The notes beneath the pieces were generated by a model. The model saw only the letters and a list, made by a program, of their open reading frames with translations, did not search any database and was not told the DNA's origin. The position numbers and the translations under genes are program-made. A stretch of 64,000 bases of DNA from Leptidea sinapis (lineage: Eukaryota; Arthropoda; Insecta; Lepidoptera; Pieridae): assembly GCF_905404315.1 (NCBI RefSeq), contig NC_066293.1:1441001-1505000 (forward strand). The letters are read 5' to 3'. This document shows positions 30,883 to 42,470 of this stretch, piece after piece; the first letter of the stretch is position 1, and the number at the start of each line of letters is the position of its first letter.

Positions 30883-31225
30883 TTTATTTATATATGTTCT
30901 CAATACAACTTAAAACTATACTAATATAATATCATATATGTACAATCGTGAAAGTCACTGTGATCGACACCTTACTTTTAAGTTTAATTCAATTTGTTCA
31001 ATATTGTAATACCACGGTATAAATAAATATTTTTCATTAATTTGCTACACCACCATAAACCATCTTTTGGTGAAATATTTTTGGTGTAATATTGTAATAC
31101 CACAGTATACTGTACGTATTGTAGTCAATGGTTCTCATTATTGCACCACCGATTCGGTTTTTGTGTGTTTTCTATTATGATTCTTCAATTAATATTTTAG
31201 CTTGAATCTTTTACCACAAATTCTT
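30883..31225 (-). other. Probable 3' UTR of ZNF2 with polyadenylation signal
   Basis: AATAAA on the minus strand at 30883-30888, about 340 bases after the ZNF2 stop. Extent inferred only from this signal. Confidence 0.45.
31190..31225 (-). pseudogene. Decayed extra zinc finger after the ZNF2 stop
   Basis: Directly past the stop, a shifted frame reads PERICGKRFK, the start of a further finger of the usual form KPYSCxxCGKxF with codons missing. Ancestral ZNF2 therefore had at least one more C-terminal finger. Confidence 0.65.
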
Positions 31226-32070
31226 TCAGGGTTTTTCTTCTAAATGCACCATGTTGTGTTTTTTCAAATTTATTTCAGTGTTGAAAGCTTTACCACAAAC
31301 AATACAAGCATGTTGTTTTTCTAGTAAATGTGTTGTACTATGCGTCTTCAAAGCAGCATTTTGATTGAAACTTTTTCCACAAATGCTACAGGAATACGGT
31401 TTTTCTCCCGTATGTGTTAAGCTGTGTTTCTTCAAATTACTACTCGAATTGAAGCCTTTACCACACACATTACAAGCAAACTCTCTCTGTCCTGTATGTG
31501 TCAAATTATGTCTCTTTAAGTTGGAATTGTGACTAAAGCTTTTTCCACAAACATTGCAAGAATAAGGTCTCTCTCCTGTATGTATTGTAGTGTGTACTTT
31601 CAAAGAACTATTACGGTCAAAGCATTTACCACAAATATTACAAGAATATGGTTTAATTCCGGCATGCATCTTACTATGTTTCGTCAAACTACCACTGTTA
31701 TTGAAGCTTTTACTGCAAAGGTCACATGAATACGGTTTTTTTCCTGTATGTATGATACTGTGCGCCTTTAAACTACTACTTAGATTGAAACTTTTACCAC
31801 AAATATTACATGAAAAAGGTCTCTCATCTGAATGTGTTAATAAATGATTCTGTAAACTATCCTTTCGATTAAAGCTTTTTTCACAAGTATTACATGAATA
31901 AGGCTTCCCTCCTTTGTGTATTCTATAATGTATTTCAAAATCTGATGATCTACCAAATGTTTCACCGCAAACGTTACAGGAGTAAACCTTTTCTTTAGTG
32001 TGTTTTTCATCTATAATGTCATTCTTGTCACTAGTGTTGAAGTCTTGATCAGGTTTCACAGGTGTTTCTT
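31226..32070 (-). CDS. ZNF2 exon 4: nine C2H2 fingers
   Basis: Terminal exon of a nuclear DNA-binding protein. It starts after the acceptor TTTCACAG (32071) in phase 1, completing a Glu codon with exon 3, then ETPVKPDQD as in ZNF1 and ZNF3 but with VKPD in place of VKQE. Nine C2H2 fingers follow (CNVC, CNTC, CNIC, CDLC, CNIC, CNVC, CNVC, CSIC, CIVC), joined by TGxKP-type linkers, with the last two linkers altered (TTHLLEKQH, ending at EEKP). All knuckle Cys and His are intact. The four exons sum to 1221 bases, 406 residues plus stop. Confidence 0.88.
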
Positions 32071-32274
32071 CTGTGAAATTTAAAAAATAATATTAAATGT
32101 TAATAATTACGAAATATAAGAACAAAATAATATATTGGCATTAAAATAAATTTCAATAAGGCTTTGCTTGTGCACATACGGCGATAAGGGGTGCACACAG
32201 GGTTGTGGGAGAGGGGTCAAAATCCAGCTTTGTTCACAGTTTATTACATATATATTTCTGAGTCATGACATTAC
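32071..32274 (-). other. ZNF2 intron 3
   Basis: 204-base intron with GTAATG donor and TTTCACAG acceptor, AT-rich, no repeat recognised. Confidence 0.7.
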
Positions 32275-32422
32275 CTTCTAACTCCAATTCTATCTCCACT
32301 AGCTCCTCCTTAATCTCCTGTTTTATAAACAGTTCCTCTTGTAATTCATTCATGTTCACAACTTTATTATTGTGATTTACAGACAGATTATAAAATTCTT
32401 GATGTAGTGATGTGGGCAGTAC
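32275..32422 (-). CDS. ZNF2 exon 3: acidic linker with SUMO-consensus motifs
   Basis: Acceptor ATTACAG and donor GAAG|GTAATG. It enters in phase 0 and leaves in phase 1. It encodes VLPTSLHQEFYNLSVN, then LFIKQEIKEELVEIELELE, which contains IKQE and IKEE (psi-K-x-E). It is homologous to ZNF3 exon a (QQEIYNMSTG, LIKQEVEEIE). Such acidic spacers with sumoylation sites are common between ZAD and finger regions. There is no ORF of its own beyond the exon. Confidence 0.75.
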
Positions 32423-33311
32423 CTGTAATATTTAATAACAATTAAAATGTATAATTGGCCGGGAGTGGCCACCTGGCCACAAGTGATAACAAAGTTTGGT
32501 TATCCATAAACATCAACAATGAAAAAATCACTTTTGTCAATGCTAAAATTGTTTTGTTATTTTTTTTGGTTAAAATTCACATAAGTATTGGGTTAAATGA
32601 TTATTTTAAAGTACACCTAATTATTTATTTAATAGAAGAGTAAACATACACATATTGTATTTCATTTAAAATTTAAATCTTATCCATATGCAAAAGGCTG
32701 ATGTGACAATGTTCTACTGTTCACGCAATGCCGGTACAGGTTGCTAGATAAAAATATTGTTAACAATAACAGGCTGTAATATGGTGTTTGGAATGATTCA
32801 ATCATTATTACCTTAGTATCCAAGTACTCTTTCATTATTTCTTGTGCTTTGCTGGCTTGTATCATTAGTTTATAGCATTTATGTAACATAGATTTACACA
32901 TGTAGCACATGTAGACAGACATATCACATATATCCTGGAAACAAAAATGAAAACAAAATTATAGCAGTTCTCTGAGATAAAGTTTAAACAAACATATACA
33001 CATAGAACTCATAATATGATGGTATTGGTATGTGAAACCTCAACCAATACAGTCTTGTAAAAAAAAAGGAATCCCGAGAATGTTGCCTACTTTATAAAAC
33101 ACCAAATGTATATAATTTGAAACACAAAAATGATACCTTGCTACAGTACCAATATGATATTGGTTTTACGATTTCATATGTATGTTTATTTGATACTCTA
33201 ATAATGAAGAAAAACAGGGTAAGAGCTCTACACACACCTGTCAAGATATTCAAATGTCAAACACACAGTGTTTTCTCACAAAATAGGTGTACAGTAGTGA
33301 ATAGACATTAA
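32423..33311 (-). other. ZNF2 intron 2 (32423-32811) and proximal intron 1 (32935-33311)
   Basis: Non-coding AT-rich sequence around exon 2 (32812-32934). Short frames here have no recognisable motif. Confidence 0.55.
32812..32934 (-). CDS. ZNF2 exon 2: second half of the ZAD domain
   Basis: 41 codons between the acceptor TTTCCAG and the donor AAG|GTAATA, both phase 0. It encodes DICDMSVYMCYMCKSMLHK and then YKLMIQASKAQEIMKEYL: the second CxxC pair and following helix of a zinc-finger-associated domain. In ZAD proteins this helix mediates dimerisation. Together with exon 1 it makes a compact ZAD with 35 residues between the Cys pairs. Confidence 0.75.
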
Positions 33312-33451
33312 CCCCCTTATTCATAATAGTCTGCTAACTTAAAACATTGCTAATTCTCACTCTGTCTCTTATTCTATTGACCTAAGTCAGAATGAGAAAA
33401 AACACTCCTTAGCGGCTATTTTAAGTTAGCGGACCATTATGAATAAGGGGG
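33312..33451. mobile_element. 140-bp MITE with ~30-bp terminal inverted repeats
   Basis: Both ends read CCCCCTTATTCATAATRGTC and go on into CTAACTTAAAA, in inverted orientation. TAA flanks both sides (33309-33311 and 33452-33454), a 3-bp target duplication of the PIF/Harbinger kind (TWA). It lies in ZNF2 intron 1. No coding capacity. Confidence 0.8.
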
Positions 33452-33999
33452 TAATTATATAAAATAGTTCATGAGTCCACATTACCCAGACCTAACAGAT
33501 TAATTAATTCTTTGAGACATACAAATTTAAAACATAAATTATATATAACTAAGCATCAGAAACATAAATTGACACTGATAATTAACTGTTCATGTCAACA
33601 TCACTTATATAAATTGAAATAATCACATACCCACCACAATAAGACACAAACCCTAGTCTTAGAAATAGATAATGTTGTTCAACTTTGTTGCTCAACTTCT
33701 ATTCTGGTTGGCACTCTAATCATTAGTGTTATGAGCGTTTTAATCTACCTGCCTTAAACAATTTCATGACCTTCTTTATCAAAACAACAAGCTCGCTCAT
33801 TTTGACATTACAGGTTGGTTGTTATGCTGTGGATCCATAACTCAACCATGCCAGGTCTGTCTCACTCCCCATGAAATTGTAAGTATGTTTACCAGCCAGT
33901 CGGAACTCAACCATGCTGATCAAAGTCTTAAGTCAATACACAGAACACTTTTGTCAATATGATAAACTCTGCGTAATCAACGGTCTTAAGGTCTTATTG
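33452..33999. other. ZNF2 intron 1 sequence, no feature seen
   Basis: Non-coding. The LINE relic begins near its right edge. Confidence 0.4.
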
Positions 34000-35578
34000 C
34001 AACCTCCAAGTACCCGGATGATTTAAAAATAGGTATTGTTAGACCGATTTATAAAAAAGGTGACCACGGCAATTGTAATAACTACCATCCTATCACAATA
34101 TTATCTTGCATCGACAAAATAATTGAGAGGTATATTGCCGATGAAATAAGCACTTTTTTAAAACAAAACAATATCATACATCAAAAACAGTTCGGATTTC
34201 AAAAAGGAAAGAGTACCTCTCATTTATTGTGTCAATTTGCAAATGAAATTAATGACCATTTGAATAATAAACTTCATGTGCTCGTTATTTTCATTGACTT
34301 CAGATATAAAAGATTTGAGCAGACTGGTATTCGAGGCCCCTTGCTAGAGTTATTAAAAAGTTACCACACACATAGAAATACAAGAGTTAAGATTGGAACC
34401 GACTACTGTAACAATATTGTAACTGATTGAGGAACTGCTCAGGGCTCGATAATCGCAATGAATGAATACCTTATATGTGTAAACAATATGTGCAGGTTAT
34501 TCAAACACGGTTCCGTATGCCAGTTTGCTGATGACACGTGTATAGTTGTGGCTGACACTGATATTAAAATAGCAGAAAGAAAACTTCAAGAAAACTTTGA
34601 CTCTATGTGTCAATGGTCTCACGATGTTGGTTTAGCCATTAATGCGCAAAAAACCAAGTTAATGTGCATAGAATCCCCTCATAACAAATCTTCATATAAA
34701 CCTTTGATATTAGCCCACTGTCACGACTGTCAACTCAATAGTACAAGTCATAACAGCACAAACTGTACACCACTGGATGTTGTGAAAGAACATATGTACC
34801 TTGGGATAATTATAGACAATAACTTTACGTGGGGTCCTCATATAGAATTTGTATGTAATAAACTAAGGTCAATACTTTCTAGATTATCAATACTTAAATA
34901 AAAAATGAACTACAAAATCTTGAGACTACTATATCTTGCCCTGGCTGACTCTGTTGTTGGATACAGGTTGTGCTGTTATGGCAGAATGTATAAAACATAT
35001 TTAAAAAAAATTCATAACTTACAAATAAGATTACTTAAAACCATTGTGCCTAACCATGTTAAATATAAATTTACTAATAACTACCAAGAACTATTTTCCT
35101 ATTGTAATGTCATGTCAATACACTCTAAAAATAAGATTCGCTATTTTAGTTGTAGAATATAATAATACATATTGTACTGTTAAGAAATATGAAAGAAAAC
35201 AAAATATGAGGAAACTAGCCTACCTAAATAAGTTTTGTCTACCTAAATATAACAATGTATATGGTAAAAGAACCTGTAACTATGTATTACCTTGGATATT
35301 AAATACATTACCTAATGATCTAATAGATATATATCTGCAAAAGAAAAATTTCAAAGTAAAGTTAAAAAAATACTATCTAGAAGTTAATAACCAGGAATAC
35401 CTATGATGTTTATTATTAATAATACTACTATATGGTATATTAAGTCTTAAGTAATTAAAACAATTATTGTAATGCGAACTTACCGCTCGCACATAAACCT
35501 TAGAGGTTTTGCGAGTGTCTTTATTATTATATATATTAAGATAATTTTGTTCATTGAATAAATAAAATAAAATAAAGC
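34000..35578 (+). mobile_element. LINE F: CR1-like retrotransposon relic in ZNF2 intron 1
   Basis: Plus-strand, antisense to ZNF2. Broken RT frames read IGIVRPIYKKGDHGNCNNY, QFGFQKGKSTSHLL, VIFIDFRYKRFE (block A, degraded), VCQFADDTCIVVADTD (catalytic FADD) and KEHMYLGIIIDNNFTWG, then the C-terminal part (34905-35406). A stop (near 34428) and deletions, including one after block A, inactivate it. The 3' end is a run of AATAAA-like repeats. It is 5'-truncated near 34000. Confidence 0.8.
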
Positions 35579-35654
35579 AGATTCCGAGATACCACCTCAT
35601 TGCCCCCTCTTCCCTCATCAGAATTTCCTAAACAACTTTATCCTAGATACTTAC

Positions 35655-35759
35655 AAGTTTACAAGTAATTTTGTCGTACACTTCAAGTAGGTTTGTGTCA
35701 TTTATGCGGTACATTTTAGAGTTCATATCTAAACATATCCAACACGGGCTATATAACAT
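35655..35759 (-). CDS. ZNF2 exon 1: start codon and first half of the ZAD domain
   Basis: 35 codons from ATG at 35759 to the donor CTT|GTAAGT. It encodes MLYSPCWICLDMNSK and then NLLEVYDKITCKL. CWIC is the first Cys pair of the ZAD. The phase (0) matches exon 2, and the summed exons are divisible by three, which supports the gene model. Intron 1 is 2.7 kb and contains a LINE (34000-35578) and a MITE (33312-33451). The start codon is the first in this frame before CWIC; an upstream non-coding exon cannot be excluded. Confidence 0.65.
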
Positions 35760-36244
35760 GTTTATTGGTATAAAAGCGACATAAAATAATAATAGGTATA
35801 TTCTCAATAATTCTTTTAACTATTACTTTAATAAGATATCAAAACATTGCTATGAAATATGAATGTATAGATATTAGATAGGTATATACCTACTGGTCAC
35901 ATAACAATACTGAAATTACTGAATACCACAGAACACTAACTCTAACGAATAATGATCCACTGTGGTTAGCATTAAGGCTTAATACACATGACTGAATTTA
36001 ATCGTCAGTCATTACTGAACTTAGAAAAGTATAGTCGCATTCAGTAAGGTAGCATCCTAAATTCAGAACCAAGTGTGGTTTCTGACTCACTAAATCTGAC
36101 TGACTAAATCATTTAGAAGCCTAATTAGATACGCATTTAGGAAGGTGTAATCGCATTTAGTTAGTACTGATTTCAGTCGCACGTGGTTTGTCGTCATGTA
36201 CAATGCAGGGCCGATCAAGGGTTTAGAAAAACCCAAAAACGCTG
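35760..36244. other. Upstream region of ZNF2 with short internal repeats
   Basis: Probably includes the ZNF2 promoter. 35990-36190 contains several copies of TGACTGA/TCAGTCA-type words and GTCGCATT(C/T)AGT repeats that may be a decayed inverted-repeat element. No TATA box or initiator stands out. Confidence 0.4.
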
Positions 36245-36420
36245 TGGGGAACTACAATTGCGCTCGTCATCTTGAGACATAAGATGTTAAGTCTCATTTG
36301 CCTGGTAATTATACCAGCTATAGCGCCCGTCAGACCGAAACACAATGCTTCTACACATTTTCTGCTTCACGGCAGTAAAAGGTGCCTTAATGGTACCCAT
36401 AATCTACAAAAACAAATTTG
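36245..36420. repeat. Dispersed lepidopteran repeat with CGGCAG/GGTACCCA signature
   Basis: CGTCATCTTGAGACATAAGA, TCAGACCGAAACACAATG, GCTTCACGGCAG and TGGTACCCATAAT are words I recognise from a very common interspersed repeat of moth and butterfly genomes. Its class is not clear to me. The chance frame through it (36272-36538) is not considered a gene. Confidence 0.45.
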
Positions 36421-37124
36421 GAATTACTTTCAATGTCAGCTGAAGAAAATTTCAAATAAACCTACATTGGAGTGCTTAGGACATATCAAAAATGTGAATT
36501 CATTTAATTCCCAACACAATAAAAATATCTTCAATTAAAAATGGTTTAGTGTGAATACGCTTTTATCTAGTCGGCCTCTTTTGGGGAATATTGCGTGATT
36601 GTGATTGTTAGTGTAGTTAATGCCTTTCTCACATTCTCCAATCATAGAGCAGTAAATATTGTGATTCAAAGAGTATTTCGCCGACAGGACGATGTTTTTA
36701 ACCTAAATGTATGCATTAGATAGTTTCATTAATTGGATTAGAATTACCTATCTTTATTGGATACTTACATAACTAAAGCAAACACAAATGTATAATTAAT
36801 TTCAATATCATCTTCATGGCAAAATGAGAACATAAATTGCCTCACAGCTGCAATGAATACTACCTAGGCATTTAACTATTATCTTATATTATGTCACATC
36901 TACGTTTTTCATCTGTTTTAGGTCAAAGAGAGTTCAGAAAAACACACACACACAACTGATAAGGGTTGCGGGATGCATAGTTTTTGGGGAAACTTAGCGC
37001 TTTAAATATTGTATTAAAATATAAAGCTAATTTATTTCTGACTTCAATAGTCATTTGAGATGACCTAAGAAATGTCTGGTTCAAAGCATAGTATAAGTAC
37101 CCATAAAGTTTCATCATGTATAAA
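36421..37124. other. Intergenic sequence, no gene seen
   Basis: AT-rich with short chance frames only. Confidence 0.4.
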
Positions 37125-37745
37125 GAATTATGAGGTTGACCAGGAGCATCTATTTTCCATACTTCTTTATCCTCAATTTATTCGTATGGAAGGCTTTTTG
37201 AATATGGCTGCTTTAGAATTTTTTTGAATTTAGAACGTGAAGATTGTGAATGATGAAGACATGTGATATTATTTAGCATTTTATTAAAGAACTGCACACA
37301 GAGAAAAACAAACGAATTTTGTATTTTACTGGGTCTCATTTTCGGAATAGCGATTTTATATTTTATTTCTTGTATTGGTGGTATGTATTTTGAATGTATT
37401 CATTCTTTCTATTATAAACTATACATATAGTAACATAATTGAAGCGGGAAGCTATTGTTAGAATTCCTATGTGCTTAAAGTGATTTCTAAGGGATTTTTT
37501 AGAATGCAGATTATAGACGGTCCTAATCGCCTTTCTTGCAAAACAAATATTGTTTCGATATTATCTGCTTTCCCCCATAGCAAAATTCTATATGACATAA
37601 TGCTATGAAAATAACTGAAATAAATCAATCTCGCTGTGTTAGTATCAATAACATTCTTAATTCTTCTGATAGCAAAAGTAGCAGAACTGTGTTTATTCGA
37701 AATTGAGATTAGCTCAATATGAGCTTCCCTTAATTTTATACTTAA
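37125..37745 (-). mobile_element. LINE family G relic, RT C-terminus
   Basis: The minus-strand reading contains ATFAIRRIKNV, DTNTARLIYFSYFHSIMSY and LLWGKADNIETIFVLQERR. It matches the better copy at 62040 (DTARIVYFSYFYSIMSYGIL). Many stops. The 3' side shares the ACCAGGAGCATCTATTTT repeat with 63730. Confidence 0.65.
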
Positions 37746-38230
37746 TTTAATATTATACTTCTTGATATTTTTTTACATTTCTTAGGAAAAATTCAATACA
37801 TTTTGTTTTGCTCGCTTAATCACACTTTGTTCACATTCAGCGGAGACAAAAGAATGTGGCCTTAACTGTGGACATTAGTCAGAGGTTTACATTTTTGGAC
37901 TTTGGACAAAAAGATTCCAACAGAATCCATTGGTTTATCGCACGGACACTGACTATACGATATACGTGCGACAAGCCGAGTCCTTGCCTCCAGCTGAGGG
38001 GCCTGCACCGTCAGGGGAGTACCGGACTACGCCGGTGAGCTAGATCAACCAACCATGACACCTACGGCCCTTGCTCTTATATATTTGTTTCCTAATAAAC
38101 ATACTTTAAAGGCTGGTACGGGTAGTTTTTTGTAACCCCCGCCGTCGCATGCTAACGCTACTAGTAAAACGCCGGGCGGTGTGGGTAATGTGGAGAGGGC
38201 GAATGGTCGCTTCTCTCTGTTTTTAACCGG
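37746..38230. other. Intergenic sequence, no gene seen
   Basis: Mixed composition. 37980-38225 is GC-rich (CCGGACTACGCCGGTGAG, CGCCGGGCGGTG) without a coding motif. Confidence 0.35.
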
Positions 38231-39890
38231 AGCGCTTTTTTTGAAAGTACTCATGTCGTATCGTCGCGGAAACACCGCATAAGGTAGTTCATTCCACAGC
38301 TTTGTAGTACGTGAAAGAAAGCTCATTGAAAACCGCACTGTGGAGGACTGCCACACATCCACACATCCGCCGCAGATGGTGGGAATGATATCCAAACTTG
38401 TGGCGTGTGGTGCGAAGGTGGAATTCGGCGGCAGGAATCAGGGTAAACAGCGCACTGGGTCCCCAACAATTCGAGCTGCTCTACGTTCTACGCGGTCAAA
38501 TGGGTCAAACTGATACTGGGGTGGGCCAGACCAGAGATGACAGCAATACTCCATGTGTGGCTGGACCTGCGCTTTGTAGAGGGCTAGAATGTTGGCCGGC
38601 TTGAAGTATTACCGTGCTCTATTGATGACGTCCAGCTTCTTTGAGGCCAATTTGGGTTTGTCCTCCAGATGGCCACGGAATTGGCAATCGCTCGAGATTT
38701 CGAGACCCATTATTCCGATACCTAACCTCGCCTAGCTTTAAGGGAAGTGTTGTCGAAGAGCGGCGATACAGCAAATGGGGTTTTATTAGTGGTAAACGCG
38801 CAAACTTGAGTCCAACGAAAACAGAGCTCGCCTAACAGTTTTCTGTCTGAACTGTACTTCAAGCATAGAGCTCTGACACCGCGGGATGGTCGGCGGTGTT
38901 TTTCCGTTGTCTTCAAGAGTCAAGTTCAAGGCGAAAAGAGCACACAGGAGCTCGGCTTTCTCTTTTGCCGTATGGGTCAGGGTGTCATTCCTCATGTGCA
39001 ACGGTGGCATGGACGGCTGGTTGAAGTTACCAAGAGCAGCTTTCAACAACGACCAGAACTTACGTGTTCCAGTCGGGTAATTGGAAAACTGCTCGCCGAT
39101 TTTGACGACGTGCTTTGACTTCGCACGGGCGATTTGCCGCTTAAAAAATCGGAGCCACGGTTATATTTCCTCTTTAGAACTTTGCAGTTCGGATACTTTG
39201 AGCCCAGCGCCGCAACCCGAGTTCGATACGCTTGTTTTTTGCCGTCAGATGCTGCTTTAACTGACGTATCGAACCAGGGCTATGATCTGCCACCGATCGG
39301 TACTACAGACAATACAATATGACGTATCGCTAGGTCGAGATATCTGCGTCTCCGTAAGGAAACACAAGGCCGGCTGCGCCGTCTCGAGGTGGTGGTGGAC
39401 GGCGTTTAAATTGGAGTGAAATCCCCTGATATTGCAAAAGTCCACGTTGAGCGTGGAGTGGGGTACCGTGGTGTTACTGCCTCGTTTGTCCTCGGTCATG
39501 CGCGGTTCTGTGCCCTTCCCAGAATACGACGGGCAGCCCGAGCGAGAATTCTCGGGAAGGGATTATCCGACTCTGGTAGAGCCGGTACCCTCCTGGGGTA
39601 AAATCTCTTTGAGCACCGCTGTCATATTAAGAAGTAGGGGGGGGGGATATGGCCTCGGCCATCCGGTCCTCGACACTAACCTATGCGAAACGTAGCGGCA
39701 CTTGGCCGCTACTTCACGCCGGTATTCTGTGCGAGTGTGGTAATTAACCCGGGCGATTCTGGCCCGATTGTGCTGACGTCATAAGACGGCAGCGTGACTC
39801 TCCCACTTCTAAAAAGCCCTTAGTCGCCTCTTACGACACCCTTGGGCCTGGGACTCCTCTATTATTTTTACGCCCCGGGGAAAGTACAGG
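38231..39890 (-). mobile_element. LINE C4: family C copy with the longest 5' end
   Basis: Minus strand. It lacks the 3' UTR (match starts at the RT C-terminus, 38231). It has internal deletions near 38455, 38735, 38812 (YADD region lost) and 39312 (most of the endonuclease lost). It uniquely keeps the ORF2 start MTEDKRGSNTTVPHSTLN (39499) and about 390 bases of GC-rich 5' sequence including CTTAGTCGCCTCTTACGAC. At the endonuclease-RT junction (near 39235) it keeps five bases that C1 and C2 have lost. Confidence 0.82.
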
Positions 39891-39972
39891 TCAAACTTAC
39901 GTTCATTGTCACATTTAGACAAATTGTTAGTTAGTGTACTTCAAATTCAGAAAAAATCATAAATAAAAAAAA

Positions 39973-40374
39973 AATTAACAAAAAAACAACCGACTTCAAA
40001 TACACTATTCCAAAACAATAAATATAATATGCACTTAAAAGTATAAAAATAATTGCGTATTTTTATACAATCTGATTAATTAATCTAATTCTAGTTACGG
40101 TTATTGTAATTTTTGGAGTCTGTAACTACAAACATTATATATAAGATTATAGGTAAGATGTGTTTGAGTAGTGAGGAGGCGAGCGGCGAGAGCGGGTCGC
40201 GGCGTGAGGAGACCGATTCCAAAAATCTGGTTAAAAAAAAATCCAAGTAATCGTAACTAGAATTAGTTTAATTAGATTGTATAAAAATTCGCAATTATTT
40301 TTATACTTTTTAGTGCATATTATATCTATTGTTTTGGAATAATGTTTTTGAAGTCGGTTGTTTTTTTGTTAAAT
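39973..40374. mobile_element. Fold-back element with ~125-bp inverted repeats
   Basis: The left arm starts TTAACAAAAAAACAACCGAC and runs through AAAGTATAAAAATAATTGCG to CTAATTCTAGTTAC. The right arm is its complement, ending GTCGGTTGTTTTTTTGTTAA. The centre is GC-rich (GGCGAGCGGCGAGAGCGGG). TTAA at both ends would suit a TTAA-targeting family, but the duplication is not separable from the ends. The gypsy-like element begins immediately to its right. Confidence 0.8.
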
Positions 40375-41463
40375 TGTGACGTTGTGGGTTTCGTGGTAAT
40401 AGAAGAGAAAATTAAACCCACTGGTCAGCACAAGGAATTTATTATCAGTAGTGGAAGTACAAGGCCGTGGTTAAAAGGGCCCGTCAAATAATTTGCCACC
40501 CAATATCTGTAGTGGGCGAGTACTGCCCTGGCTTGTGGCCGATGGCTGCAGGCCCCAGATGAAGCAGACGGAGACACGCGTCGGCCTTGCAGTCGTGTAG
40601 GTGCCGATAGGAGGTACAACCACGGAGACTACGTACAGGAAGTAAGACAGGCCTGCATACATGCAGCAAGGACAGGTTGTAGGTGCAACCTCGGACCCTG
40701 GAATTTACATCCATCGTGTTATAAAAGTTATTCCGCTTCTTCTCCTCTGATTGCAACCACGCGGTCAAGCCAGCAAAAAGCATTGCACAAGATGGCCGAT
40801 GCGTAAGTTACAATCAGACGGAGTTTACATTTATAATTAAAAGAAAGCATTAAAATGAAGTAATCTAATTACAATTATTATTAAATAGCAATAAGCATAA
40901 GGTACTAGGCAATAAACTAGGTAATATGTAAAATAAATGAAGAAACTACTTTAATAAAATTTAACTGATTATGAGAATAGAAAATTAATTAATAAGCAAA
41001 ACAATATACTAAGAACAAACGTTACAGAATGAAATTAAGATTGATAAATGATTATGCGAAATGATCCGTGCATGAGTGACACGTGGTCCGTGGAGAACAA
41101 AGAACACAAACGTTATTTAGCGCCATGGCCGACAAGCTTGCATAATTTACCTATACAATATAAAGATTATAAATTGCAAGGAATGATCAACACTTACCCG
41201 ATACACGGGGCTTAAACAAAGTCACAATGCGCTCGTACAGCGAGACGCGACACAGTTTAGGGTCTAGCCGCGGCGTATGAGTCGATGTCTCGTGTGCCTC
41301 GCTCAATGATGCCTTTGTCTCTGGGCGGACCGCGAGCGACGGTCTTCAATCGAAGAAAACATCGCGCGCCGGCGTCTCTTCCCGCGGGGAACCAGTTCCG
41401 CGAAGTGATCAGATTAGCAGACTAACTACGCAATTATTAAAACATGTAAGTTATAACGCTACA
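40375..41463 (-). repeat. Element K 3' LTR
   Basis: Direct repeat of 47901-48990. Visible differences include GTGGGTTTC versus GTTGGTTTC near the start. Confidence 0.9.
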
Positions 41464-41480
41464 TATCCCCCTCGCCTACC
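41464..41480 (-). other. Element K polypurine tract
   Basis: GGTAGGCGAGGGGGATA on the minus strand directly precedes the 3' LTR. Confidence 0.8.
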
Positions 41481-41729
41481 AAGGATTTCAATACACTTAA
41501 ATGAAATCCGCTAAATTCGCTGCAGGAACGTAAGTACAATTACTCATTCAAGTTCATCTTTCATAAACTGTCATACCTCACGCATACAATAAAAGCAACA
41601 GCATCTGTATATCAGACACTGACGCATCCTTCCACAAAAAAAGTTAATAGTTGTAAAATAACCAAGGACTCTTGTACAAACTTAGCGATAGTTGAAAATG
41701 AAGGAAGAGCGCTTTGGAGAGAAAAAAAA

Positions 41730-42458
41730 TTATATTATATTAATATTACTTGGGCCATATGGTTGAGGTTTGTTGTTGTTGATTGATTTTAGGTCTTTGA
41801 TATGCCAGGTCCCTAAATCTTTCCCAGCCATATCCTCCAGCAGATATACTAACGGAGACTTTTTATTTGTTATTTTTGCTTTAATAAATTTAGGGGCCAG
41901 TTTTTTAGAAAAACGATTTTCTTTATTGCTAAGAAAGTAAGCACGCTTCATGACTACGTCACCGACGTTAAACTCAACAGACTTACGGCGCAAGTTATAG
42001 TAAGAAGTATTCTTAACGTGAGCCTGCAAAAGTCGAGACTGTACAGTGTCGAAAATTGTCGACAGACAACCTAAATTTTGGGCATAAGTATCTCTTGGTA
42101 AGAATAGTAACTCACTATCAACATCCACATTATCAGTGTAGTGTGTCCCACTAGAAACGAGTTCGCGCCCAAAGACCAAGAACGCAGGTGTGAACCCAGT
42201 AACTTCATTGACCGAACTATTGATGGCGAACTGAACTTTGGGAAGAAAGACATCCCATGATCTGTGATCATCCTCTACAAACGTGGAGATGCACGTTATA
42301 ATTGTCCTGTTATACCGCTCCACCAGATTAACCTGAGGGGTATACTTAGGGGAGTACTGAACGTTAGGGATCGAGTATCTTTTAAATAGGGAATCTGCTA
42401 CTTTACCACAGAACTGTGTTCCGTTGTCCATAATGATATTCTGCGGCGTCCCGTGCAC
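41730..42458 (-). pseudogene. Element K integrase, distal part
   Basis: Continues from 43542 across the LINE insertion: VHGTPQNIIMDNGTQF carries the second catalytic Asp and PQVNLVERYNRT the Glu. It then continues through FAINSSVNEVTGFTPAFLVFG to the C-terminal module (FNVGDVVMKRAYFLSNKENR). The open frame ends with a stop at 41730. Confidence 0.85.
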
Positions 42459-42470
42459 AAGAAACACATA

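Noticed and set aside
36272..36538. 88-residue plus-strand frame starting MRHKMLSLICLV
   Set aside because: Lies in a common dispersed repeat (CTTGAGACATAAGATG...), whose frame is not conserved as I recall it.
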